Origin: Thermohalobaculum sp039513195
GTDB taxonomy: Bacteria; Pseudomonadota; Alphaproteobacteria; Rhodobacterales; Rhodobacteraceae
Assembly: GCA_039513195.1 (NCBI GenBank)
Contig: JBCCRM010000002.1
Coordinates: forward strand, 166,437 to 230,436
Direction of reading: 5' to 3'
Length of the DNA stretch: 64,000 nucleotides
In this document: piece by piece, positions 56,626 through 64,000 of the stretch
Numbering within the stretch: the first letter of the stretch is position 1
How the letters are laid out: each line of letters begins with the position of its first letter
Translations under genes and position numbers: made by a program
Notes under the pieces: generated by a model
Told to the model about the DNA's origin: nothing
Seen by the model: the letters and a program-made list of their open reading frames with translations, nothing else
The model's database searches: none

Positions 56626-58206
56626 TCAGGCGCCGGCATCCTCGCGGATCATCTGAGCTGCTTTCTCAGCAATCATCACGGTCGTGGCCAGGGTCGGCGC
56701 CGACGGGATTGTCGGCATCACTGATGCGTCGGCGACCCGCAGCCCGTCGACCCCGCAAACCTTCAGCCGATGATCGGTCACCCGCTCCTCCGACCCGACC
56801 GGACCCATCGCGCAGGTACCGACCGGGTCGTAGAGCGACGCAGCCCGGCTGCAGATGTCGAACTCGATCTCCATTTCCGTGTCACCTGCCGGTCCGAAGG
56901 CCATTTCGCCGCGATGCGTCTCCAGCGCATGAGTCTCCAGCAACCGGCGCAGCAAGCGTGCGGCATGGACCATGACCCTCAGATCGCGCCGGTCAGAGAA
57001 AAAGCCCGGATCGATTTTCGGGGCGGAACGGGGGCCGGCCCCGGCCAACGTCACCGACCCGCGGCTGCGCGGCTGCAACAGCGCGATGCGCCCGGTGAAA
57101 CCGTCGTGAAGCGGAACCCGGCGGAGCGCTGTCTCCAGCAATGCGACGACGAATTGGACATGCAAGTCCGGCTGCTCGATCACCGAGGTGGAGCGGATCA
57201 TCGCCCCAGCCTCTGCCCGCAACGGCTCACCGAGCCCCAGGGCGAAAGCCTTTTCCGCGATCCGGCCTAACCCTTGCAGGCTGGACGGTGCAGCGGGCGT
57301 TTCCGCGCCGCCATAGCCGATGGTGTAGCTTAGATGGTCCTGCAAGTTCTGCCCGACGCCTGGGCGGTCGCAGACCACACCGATCCCCAGAGGCGACAGG
57401 ATTTCGCCGTTGCCAATCCCGGAGAGCATCAAGAGCTTTGGCGAGTGGTAGCTCCCGGCTGCGAGGATCACTTCGCGCCTGGCGGCAATCGTCAAGGCCC
57501 GCGGTCCCCGCCGATAGGCGACGCCGGCAGCCCTGCCGTTCGCAATCTCGACCCGCTCGACCCTTGCAGCGGTGAGGACGGCCAGGTTCTGACGATCGGC
57601 GGCGCCGTCCAGATAGGCCGCAGCGGTCGAAATGCGTTGTCCGTTCAACTGCACCTGAGGGAGAAAACCGACCGCCTCTGTCTGCGCGCCAGAGCAGACC
57701 TGCTGAAACGGCAGGCCAAGCGCACGCGCCCCCTCGACAAAGGCGCGGGTCAGGCGCCCGGGCTGTTCCGGCAAAGCGATCGGCAGGGGGCCACCCTGCA
57801 ACGCGCCATCCCGCATCTGACCCTCGGCCCGGCGAAAGAACGGCATCACATCGCGCGCCGCCCAACCGGGCAGACCGAGCGCTGCCCAGCCTTCGTAGTC
57901 TTTGGGCGTACCGCGCATGTAGAGCCCGTCGCCGATGGCCGATGTCCCGCCGAGCCCGCTGCCGAAGACCAGCGGCACGCTGCGCCCGGAAAACGGCCCC
58001 TGGGTCGTGCTGCGGCAGCTACGACGCATCGGCATGGCGATGGAGTTGGTGATGCTCTCAAACACCGCGCGAGGAGAGCCCCAATCGCGGGTCGGCCCAC
58101 CCATTTCCAGCAAAGCCACCGTCACGCGCGGGTTCTCGCTCAATCGCGCGGCAAGCACGGCGCCTGCGGTACCGCCTCCGACGATCACGTAATCGGCGCT
58201 GTCCAT
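56626..58206 (-). CDS. GMC family protein with altered active-site residues
   Basis: 526 residues from ATG 58206 (GAAGGGA upstream). FAD motif GGGTAG in DYVIVGGGTAGAVLAARLSENPRV. The GMC signature SGRSVPLVFGSGLGGTSAIGDGLYMRGTPKDYEGWAALG differs from the GGSSxxN norm (GGTSAIG). The second signature is AGSYHSPKLLMLSGIG. In the C-terminus the canonical HPVGTCxMG is YDPVGTCAMG (His to Asp460). The second active-site block, normally PSGNTNAPT, is PSAPTLATT, removing the Asn/His partner. FAD binding should be intact but standard alcohol oxidation is doubtful. Convergent with hemW (adjacent stops); 120 bp divergent from the DUF454 gene. Confidence 0.86.
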   Translation of the reverse strand: MDSADYVIVGGGTAGAVLAARLSENPRVTVALLEMGGPTRDWGSPRAVFESITNSIAMPMRRSCRSTTQGPFSGRSVPLVFGSGLGGTSAIGDGLYMRGTPKDYEGWAALGLPGWAARDVMPFFRRAEGQMRDGALQGGPLPIALPEQPGRLTRAFVEGARALGLPFQQVCSGAQTEAVGFLPQVQLNGQRISTAAAYLDGAADRQNLAVLTAARVERVEIANGRAAGVAYRRGPRALTIAARREVILAAGSYHSPKLLMLSGIGNGEILSPLGIGVVCDRPGVGQNLQDHLSYTIGYGGAETPAAPSSLQGLGRIAEKAFALGLGEPLRAEAGAMIRSTSVIEQPDLHVQFVVALLETALRRVPLHDGFTGRIALLQPRSRGSVTLAGAGPRSAPKIDPGFFSDRRDLRVMVHAARLLRRLLETHALETHRGEMAFGPAGDTEMEIEFDICSRAASLYDPVGTCAMGPVGSEERVTDHRLKVCGVDGLRVADASVMPTIPSAPTLATTVMIAEKAAQMIREDAGA

Positions 58207-58326
58207 CCCGGTGTCCCTTCTCACTCGTGTGCGGCCATCGGCCCATTCGGCCGGGCGGATCGCATACCCAGCCTCGTTTCTGTCGGAATCGGGGCTATTG
58301 TGGCCCTAACGTGTGGCGAGGTTTGG

Positions 58327-58707
58327 ATGCGACTCATCTGGATAACGGCAGGTTTCCTGGCGCTTGCGCTCGGCGTTGCCGGAGCGGTTTTGCCGCTGAT
58401 GCCCACGGTGCCTTTTCTGCTCCTGGCCGCGTTTTGCTTTGCCAGGGGGTCGGAGAGGCTCCATGCCTGGCTGACCGGCCATCCGCGCTTCGGTCCGGCG
58501 ATCCGGGACTGGCAGGCCCATGGCGCAATAAGGCCCGCAGCGAAGCGCCTTGCGATGCTATCGATCCTGGCAACCTTCGGGCTTTCCCTGATCGCGGGGG
58601 CATCGGCCACGGTCTTGGCGATCCAGGCCGTGGTTCTCGGTTGCGTGACGGTCTTCATTCTGACGCGACCCGATGGGCCCAAAGTTTCCCGCCCCGTCGC
58701 CGAGTAG
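58327..58707 (+). CDS. DUF454 (YbaN) family membrane protein
   Basis: 126 residues from ATG 58327; open frame continues upstream but is a GMC shadow. The start MRLIWITAGFLALALGVAGAVLPLMPTVPFLLLAAFCFARGSERLHAWLTGHPRFGPAIRDWQ is the diagnostic DUF454 block (GxxLPLLPTxPFLLLAxxCFxRSS). Two further helices follow, LAMLSILATFGLSLIAGASA and VLAIQAVVLGCVTVFIL. Inner-membrane protein, function unknown. Converges with mutS. Confidence 0.9.
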   Translation: MRLIWITAGFLALALGVAGAVLPLMPTVPFLLLAAFCFARGSERLHAWLTGHPRFGPAIRDWQAHGAIRPAAKRLAMLSILATFGLSLIAGASATVLAIQAVVLGCVTVFILTRPDGPKVSRPVAE

Positions 58708-58714
58708 GGTGCGG

Positions 58715-61375
58715 TTAGTCCCGCACCTGCCGTGCCAATTCGCAGAGCAGGTAGACGAGATCCAACGCCTCCCGCGGGCTGAGGAGGTCGGGCGTGACCT
58801 CGGCGAGTTTCGTTTCCAAAGGATGGGGGCCCGTCACCTTCGGCGCAGGGTTCGGACGCGCTTGGAACAACGGCAGAGCATCGATCAAATCGCCGCGGGC
58901 GCCTTCGCGATCCTGGGTTTCCAACCGCTCCAGCACTTCCCGGGCGCGGGCGACGACGGCCTCCGGCAGTCCGGCGAGCTTCCCGACCTGAATGCCATAG
59001 GAGCTTTCCGCGACCCCCTGCCGGACCTGGTGCAGGAAAATGACCTCGCCTTCCCATTCGCGCACCGCCACCGTGGCAGTGGCGAGGCCGGTCAACTGCT
59101 CGGCAAGGGCGGTGAGTTCGTGGTAATGAGTGGCGAACAGACCCCGGCAGCGATTGACTTCATAGAGATGCTCCAGCGCCGCCCAGGCGATGGAGAGCCC
59201 GTCATAGGTCGCCGTTCCGCGGCCGATCTCATCCAGGATGACCAGGGCCCGCGGCCCCGCCTGGTTCAGGATGCCCGCCGTCTCGACCATCTCGACCATG
59301 AAGGTTGATTGACCGCGCGCGAGGTCGTCCGCCGCCCCAACACGGCTGAAGAGCTGGTCGACCACGCCCAAATGGGCGGCGCTCGCCGGCACGAATAGCC
59401 CCGCCTGCGCAAGGATTGCGATCAGCGCGTTCTGGCGCAGGAAGGTCGACTTCCCCGCCATATTGGGTCCGGTCATCAGCCAGATCGGGGCGGAGCCTGC
59501 GGCCTCGGCCGACAGATCGCAGTCATTCGGCACGAACGGACCCTGTCCCTGTCGGCGAAGCGCGTGCTCGACCACCGGATGTCGCCCGGCGGTAATCGCA
59601 AAGGCACGGGACGCATCGACCGTGGGCCGGCACCAGTCCTCCTCCGCCGCGAGGATTGCCCCGGCAGCCGCCAGGTCGAGTTCCGCCAAGGCGCGGGCCG
59701 TCACTGCAATCGCCGCCTGCGTAGCCAGGACCTGTTCGCGAAGTGCCTCGAATTGCGCCTTTTCCAGAGCCAGGGCCTGGGCACCTGCATTGAGGATGCG
59801 GTTTTCCAGCTCCGCCAGCTCCGACGTGCCGAAACGCATCTGATTGGCAAGCGTCTGGCGGTGGTAAAACCGCTCCGACAGTGGCGGCGCCATCAGGCGG
59901 TCGGCATGCCGCGCCGTGGTCTCGACAAAATAGCCCAGCATGTTGTTATGTTTGATCTTTAGGTTGTCGATACCGGTCTCGGCGACATAATCCGCCTGCA
60001 TTCCGGCAACGACGCCGCGCCCCTCGTCCCGCAGCTTTCGGGCCGCATCGAGCTCCGGGTCATGCCCTGGCGCGATAAAGCCGCCATCCCGGGTCAGATG
60101 CGGCGGTTCCGCGACCAGCGCCCGTTCGAGCGCCTCGACCAACGCCCCGTGCCCAGCCAATCCTTCGGCCATCACGGTGATCGCCGCGGGGAAGTCATCG
60201 GTCGCAATCAACGCCGCCAATGCGGCGGCCGCTGCAAGGCCGTTGCGGATCGCTGCCAGGTCTCGCGGCCCGCCCCGGTCAAGCGCCAGGCGGCTCAGCG
60301 CCCTTTCGATTTCCGGCACCGTGCCGAGCCGCTCGCGCAGATCGCGGCGGATCTGCGGGGCATCGACCAGCCAGGCGATCGCCTGCTGCCGCGCCTGGAT
60401 CGCCGCAACATCGGTCAGCGGTGCCGAGATCCGTTGCTCCAACAGCCGGGCCCCGGCGCTGGTCAAGGTCCGATCGATGGCAGCGATCAGCGACCCCTCC
60501 CGCCCCCCGGAAAGCGCCCGGGTCAGCTCCAGGTTCCGCTTCGTCGCGGCATCGATGCGCACAACGGTCCCTTCGGGCTCACGCAGGGGCGGGCGCATCA
60601 TGGGCAGGCGACCCTTCTGGGTGATCTCCAAATAGCCCGCGAGGGCCCCGAGCACCGACAATTCCGGCCGGGTGAAACTGCCATAGGCGCCCAGGGATGC
60701 GACCCGATAGAGAGCCTTGAGCCGATCCTCCGCTGCAGCGGAGTCGAAGCGGGGACCGGCCAAGGGCGTAACAGTCCCGCCCTGATCCTCGACCACCGCC
60801 GCCAAACCGGGGTCACCCAGAGCCGTCTCGGGCACCAAGAGCTCCCGCGGTTGCACCCGGGCCAACAGCGCCCCCAACGCCGGCCGGGCCACGGGCGTCA
60901 CCGACAACTCACCGGTGGAGACATCGGCCCAGGCGAGCGCCCCCTCACCCCGCAACTCGGCCCAGGCGGCGAGGAAATTGTGCCGCCGCGCCTCCAGCAG
61001 CGCTTCCTCGGTCAGCGTGCCGGGGGTCACGAGACGGACGACCTCCCGACGCACGACCGACTTGGCGCCGCGCTTCTTCGCCTCGGCCGGATCCTCGGTC
61101 TGCTCGGCGACGGCGACCCGAAACCCCTTTCGGATCAGGGTCAGCAAATAGCCATCGGCGGCATGGATGGGCACGCCACACATCGGGATGTCCTTGCCCA
61201 GATGCTTCCCGCGTTTCGTGAGCGCGATGTCGAGAGCCGCTGCCGCCAGCTCCGCATCCTCGAAGAACAGCTCGTAGAAATCACCCATCCGGTAGAACAA
61301 CAGCGCATCGGCGTGTTGGGCTTTGATTTCCAGAAATTGCGCCATCATCGGGGTGACGGCGGCGGAGCTGGTCAT
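58715..61375 (-). CDS. mutS: DNA mismatch repair protein MutS
   Basis: 886 residues from ATG 61375; the frame is open to 61975 but that part shadows the GntR gene. The mismatch-recognition domain contains the F-x-E motif (LLFYRMGDFYELFFEDA, about residues 26-42). Connector, lever and clamp follow. The ATPase domain has Walker A GPNMAGKST, LGVVDQLFSRVGAADDLARGQSTFMVEM, Walker B ALVILDEIGRGTATYDG and LFATHYHELTAL. The C-terminal HTH and tail end EALDLVYLLCELARQVRD. Recognises mismatches and recruits MutL. No mutL in the window. Confidence 0.97.
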   Translation of the reverse strand: MTSSAAVTPMMAQFLEIKAQHADALLFYRMGDFYELFFEDAELAAAALDIALTKRGKHLGKDIPMCGVPIHAADGYLLTLIRKGFRVAVAEQTEDPAEAKKRGAKSVVRREVVRLVTPGTLTEEALLEARRHNFLAAWAELRGEGALAWADVSTGELSVTPVARPALGALLARVQPRELLVPETALGDPGLAAVVEDQGGTVTPLAGPRFDSAAAEDRLKALYRVASLGAYGSFTRPELSVLGALAGYLEITQKGRLPMMRPPLREPEGTVVRIDAATKRNLELTRALSGGREGSLIAAIDRTLTSAGARLLEQRISAPLTDVAAIQARQQAIAWLVDAPQIRRDLRERLGTVPEIERALSRLALDRGGPRDLAAIRNGLAAAAALAALIATDDFPAAITVMAEGLAGHGALVEALERALVAEPPHLTRDGGFIAPGHDPELDAARKLRDEGRGVVAGMQADYVAETGIDNLKIKHNNMLGYFVETTARHADRLMAPPLSERFYHRQTLANQMRFGTSELAELENRILNAGAQALALEKAQFEALREQVLATQAAIAVTARALAELDLAAAGAILAAEEDWCRPTVDASRAFAITAGRHPVVEHALRRQGQGPFVPNDCDLSAEAAGSAPIWLMTGPNMAGKSTFLRQNALIAILAQAGLFVPASAAHLGVVDQLFSRVGAADDLARGQSTFMVEMVETAGILNQAGPRALVILDEIGRGTATYDGLSIAWAALEHLYEVNRCRGLFATHYHELTALAEQLTGLATATVAVREWEGEVIFLHQVRQGVAESSYGIQVGKLAGLPEAVVARAREVLERLETQDREGARGDLIDALPLFQARPNPAPKVTGPHPLETKLAEVTPDLLSPREALDLVYLLCELARQVRD

Positions 61376-61471
61376 GGGCGGTTGCGGGTCCTGCTCGGGC
61401 GGCGTTCTCTCAGCGTTACCACGCAGCGGCGGGCGGCGAGAAGACCGCGTTCGCCCCGTCGCCCGAAACGC

Positions 61472-61500
61472 TTGCACAGGTTGTGGTGCATGGTATACCA
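61472..61500 (+). promoter_or_regulatory. Operator TGGTATACCA overlapping a promoter of the GntR gene
   Basis: The perfect 10-bp palindrome TGGTATACCA (61491-61500) is the classic FCD-type GntR operator core. It overlaps a possible -10 (TATACC, 61494-61499) spaced 16 bp from TTGCAC (61472-61477). It ends 37 bp before the regulator start, so autoregulation by the protein encoded next is likely. Confidence 0.6.
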
Positions 61501-61537
61501 GACGCAATTGGGTGGTGTTGGTATCGGGGCGGAAGCT

Positions 61538-62236
61538 ATGGGCAAGACGCTGGAGCTTCGACCAGTCGACGGGTCTTTTAGCTTGAAAGACCATATCTAC
61601 GGCGTGCTCAAAACCTCGATCATGGATCTCGATATCTACGACCGGGACACGAACCTGCGCATGGATGAGCGGACCTTGGCCGAGCAGCTCGGGATCAGCC
61701 GGACGCCGATCCGCGAGGCGATCATGAGGCTGGAACAGGAAGGCTTCGTCGAGATTCTGCCTCGCCGCGGTGTATACATCAAACGCAAGGATTTGGCGGA
61801 GATCCTGGAGATGATCACCGTCTGGGCGGCGTTGGAGAGTATGGCCGCCCGGCTCGCCTGCACCGCGGCCAGCGACACCGAAATCGCGGCTCTCCGACAG
61901 ATCGGCGCGCATTACACCAAGGACGGGGCGAAGGCGCATATCTCGGAGTATTCCGAGGCGAATATCGAGTTCCACTCGACCATCCTGCGCCTTTCAAAGT
62001 GCGGACTCCTCGTCTCGACGGCCGAGAGCATCTTCACCCATCTAAAGGCTGTGCGGCGGCGCGCGCTAAAGGACAGCAGCCGGGCCGACCGATCGGTGGT
62101 AGATCATATGAACATCATCGAGGCGATCGAGGACCGGGACGCCGATCTCGCCTCTGACCTGGTGCGCGAGCACACGCTGCGCCTTCACGCCTATGTGCGC
62201 CGAAGCTGGCAGTTCATCGCCGGCGAGGCGTCCTGA
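61538..62236 (+). CDS. GntR family transcriptional regulator (FCD type)
   Basis: 232 residues from ATG 61538 (GGGGCGGAAG just upstream); the long open frame before it is a mutS shadow. The N-terminal winged HTH is MRMDERTLAEQLGISRTPIREAIMRLEQEGFVEILPRRGVYIKRK, about residues 40-85. The FCD effector-binding helical domain holds EANIEFHSTILRLSKCGLL (metal/ligand Glu, His) and DHMNIIEAIEDRDADLASDLVREHTLRLH. Probably represses itself and the TPP enzyme gene 26 bp downstream, released by a carboxylic acid effector (family expectation). Confidence 0.93.
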   Translation: MGKTLELRPVDGSFSLKDHIYGVLKTSIMDLDIYDRDTNLRMDERTLAEQLGISRTPIREAIMRLEQEGFVEILPRRGVYIKRKDLAEILEMITVWAALESMAARLACTAASDTEIAALRQIGAHYTKDGAKAHISEYSEANIEFHSTILRLSKCGLLVSTAESIFTHLKAVRRRALKDSSRADRSVVDHMNIIEAIEDRDADLASDLVREHTLRLHAYVRRSWQFIAGEAS

Positions 62237-62262
62237 GACAACAAACAAAGGGAGAGACCGAG

Positions 62263-63999
62263 ATGGCCGCCATATCGGAAACCGCGCATGACACGCTCGC
62301 CAAGAAATCGGTCGACAAGGGCATCATCTCGGGCGGGCATCTGGTCGCGAAGGCCCTGAAGGCTGAAGGGGTGGACACGATCTTCACCCTCTGCGGCGGG
62401 CATATCATCGACATCTATGACGGGTGCCTGGACGAGGGGATCCGCATCGTCGATGTGCGGCACGAGCAGGTAGCGGCCCATGCGGCGGACGGCTATGCGC
62501 GGCAGACCGGAAAGCTCGGCTGTGTGGTGACCACCGCGGGTCCGGGCTGCACCAATGCGGTGACAGGGGTCGCGACGGCTTTTCGGTCGGAAAGCCCAAT
62601 CCTGCATATCGGCGGGCAGTCCTCGCTCACACAGCACAAGATGGGGTCGCTGCAGGATCTGCCGCATGTCGACATGATGGCGCCCATCACGAAGTTCTCG
62701 GCGGGCGTGTTTTCGACCGAGCGCGTGGCGGACATGATCTCGATGGCGGCGCGGGAGTGTTTCACCGGTGCCTATGGCCCAAGCTATCTGGAGATCCCTC
62801 GCGACATCCTGGATGCGGAGATCTCGATGGACAAAGCGGTGCTACCGCAGCCCGGCAAGTACCGCGCCAGCCCTCGGATGATCGCAGACCCCAAAGACAT
62901 CGAGGAACTTGCCGACATCCTGGTGGCATCGGAGCGTCCGGCGGTTCTGTTCGGCCAGCAGGTCTGGGCCTCCGGCAGCGCGGATGAGGCGATCGCCTTC
63001 TGCCGGGCGCTGGATGTGCCCTGCTATATGAATGGCGCCTCCCGCGGGATGCTGCCTCCCGGCGATCCGCATCATTTCGACCGCACTCGCAGCTTGGCCT
63101 TCAAAGAGGCGGATGTGGTACTGATCGTGGGCACGCCTTTCGACTTCCGCATGGGCTATGGCAAGCGGATCTCGAAGGATCTGACGCTGGTGCAGCTCGA
63201 TCTCGACTACAAGACCGTGGGAAAGAACAGGGACATCGATCTGGGCTTGCCCGGACACCCGGGAGCGAACTTGACCGCGGTAGTCGCGGCCGCATCGGCC
63301 CGGATGGACCAGGGCAAGAAGCAGCTTCGCGGCCAGTGGATGGAGAAGCTGCGCGCGGCCGAGGCGATGGCGCTCGAAAAGCTGATGCCGCTCTTCACCT
63401 CGGACCGGTCGCCGATCCACCCCTACCGGCTAGCGTGGGAGATCAACGAGTTCCTGGGCGAAGACACAATCTATATTGGCGATGGCGGCGATGTGGTGAC
63501 CATTTCGGCGCAGGCGGTGCGGCCGCGAGCGCCGGGGCAGTGGATGGACCCGGGCGCGCTCGGGTCGCTCGGCGTCGGCACCGGCTTCGCGATGGCGGCG
63601 AAGATGGCGCATCCGGGGAAGGAGGTCATGTGTCTCTACGGCGATGGGTCGTTCGGCATGACCGCCTTCGACATGGAAACCTCGCAGCGGTTCGGCGCGC
63701 CGTTCCTGGCGGTGATCGGCAATAACTCCGCGATGAACCAGATCCGTTATGGCCAGATTGCGAAGTATGGCGAGAACCGCGGCGATGTCGGCAACAAGCT
63801 CGGCGATGTCGAGTTTTCGAAGTTCGGCGAGATGATCGGCGGCTATGGCGAGGAGGTGCGGGAGGCCGACCAGATCGGCCCTGCACTTCACCGTGCGCGG
63901 GAGGCGATCGCCAAGACCGGCCACTGCGCCGTGGTCAATGTCTGGATCGATCCGAACGAATACGCGCCCGGCACCAAGGCGCAGACGATGTACAAGTGA
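62263..63999 (+). CDS. Thiamine pyrophosphate enzyme (acetolactate synthase / 2-hydroxyacyl-CoA lyase-like)
   Basis: 578 residues, complete with TGA 63997-63999. TPP_enzyme_N: GHLVAKALKAEGVDTIFTLCGGHIIDIYDGC, RHEQVAAHAADGYARQTGKLG with the catalytic Glu, GPGCTNAVTGVATAF and HIGGQSSLTQHKMGSLQDLPHVDM. The central domain contains RPAVLFGQQVWASG. The TPP_enzyme_C motif is LYGDGSFGMTAFDMETSQRFGAPFLAVIGNNSAMNQIRYGQ (GDG...NN). The sequence resembles acetolactate synthase large subunits and the HACL/oxalyl-CoA decarboxylase group; I cannot tell which substrate is used. No small regulatory subunit (ilvN) follows within the window, and it is behind a GntR gene, so a catabolic role is more likely than branched-chain synthesis. 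Confidence 0.9.
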   Translation: MAAISETAHDTLAKKSVDKGIISGGHLVAKALKAEGVDTIFTLCGGHIIDIYDGCLDEGIRIVDVRHEQVAAHAADGYARQTGKLGCVVTTAGPGCTNAVTGVATAFRSESPILHIGGQSSLTQHKMGSLQDLPHVDMMAPITKFSAGVFSTERVADMISMAARECFTGAYGPSYLEIPRDILDAEISMDKAVLPQPGKYRASPRMIADPKDIEELADILVASERPAVLFGQQVWASGSADEAIAFCRALDVPCYMNGASRGMLPPGDPHHFDRTRSLAFKEADVVLIVGTPFDFRMGYGKRISKDLTLVQLDLDYKTVGKNRDIDLGLPGHPGANLTAVVAAASARMDQGKKQLRGQWMEKLRAAEAMALEKLMPLFTSDRSPIHPYRLAWEINEFLGEDTIYIGDGGDVVTISAQAVRPRAPGQWMDPGALGSLGVGTGFAMAAKMAHPGKEVMCLYGDGSFGMTAFDMETSQRFGAPFLAVIGNNSAMNQIRYGQIAKYGENRGDVGNKLGDVEFSKFGEMIGGYGEEVREADQIGPALHRAREAIAKTGHCAVVNVWIDPNEYAPGTKAQTMYK

Positions 64000-64000
64000 G

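Overview
This is a high-GC window (coding starts with ATG, GTG and occasional TTG; many 1-14 bp gene overlaps) from an alphaproteobacterium. The best taxonomic cues are the chromosomal blocks dnaK-(fkbM)-dnaJ-dapB, hrcA-grpE set divergently from rph-rdgB-ridA-hemW, a DUF1489 gene and mutS. Together with the many ABC and TTT importers and the oxidoreductases, they suggest a free-living, probably Rhodospirillales-like heterotroph; the taxonomy is inference. No tRNA, rRNA, CRISPR array, integrase, transposase or phage gene was found.

Layout. (1) 1-8.6 kb: a leftward M81 peptidase (cut by the window edge) and YtcJ-like amidohydrolase pair, divergent from a dipeptide-type ABC importer (binding protein, two permeases, one fused double ATPase). 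(2) 8.9-18.0 kb: a leftward TctC-type binding protein, choline sulfatase and K+-channel-like gene, divergent from a rightward ROK regulator, TctB, TctA, TauD-like dioxygenase and two-part metallophosphoesterase: an uptake and sulfate-ester/sulfonate-type catabolic unit. (3) 18.1-25.5 kb: a surface/secreted-protein island with a DUF5666 lipoprotein, a DUF6502 protein, a fasciclin lipoprotein, a double-fasciclin RTX protein and a 989-residue beta-helix/cadherin-like protein. Two copies of a 17-bp A-tract palindrome lie in its divergent promoter region. (4) 25.6-42.1 kb: catabolic genes comprising an enolase-superfamily enzyme, GMC oxidoreductase, SAM methyltransferase, M20 deacylase, OYE/TMADH-like oxidoreductase, a spermidine/putrescine-type ABC importer with a DAO flavoprotein and an alpha/beta hydrolase, and divergently an LLM flavoenzyme, a ureohydrolase-fold protein and an M24 creatinase-fold protein. 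Several of these lack canonical metal or cluster ligands.

(5) 42.4-58.7 kb: housekeeping genes. A leftward chain dnaK, FkbM methyltransferase, dnaJ, dapB, DUF1489 and an unknown gene; a lipoprotein; alkB; DUF1761; a VOC protein; hrcA-grpE behind a sterol-desaturase-like gene; then rightward rph-rdgB-ridA-hemW; an unusual GMC-family protein; and DUF454. (6) 58.7-64 kb: mutS (leftward), then a GntR-type regulator with a perfect TGGTATACCA operator candidate and the TPP enzyme it probably controls.

The most interesting points are the twin palindrome and DUF6502/DUF5666/fasciclin island, the guanidino/N-methyl-type catabolic cluster with ligand-deficient enzymes, an FkbM methyltransferase between dnaK and dnaJ, a GMC protein lacking both active-site residues, and hairpins directly after two separate ABC binding-protein genes.
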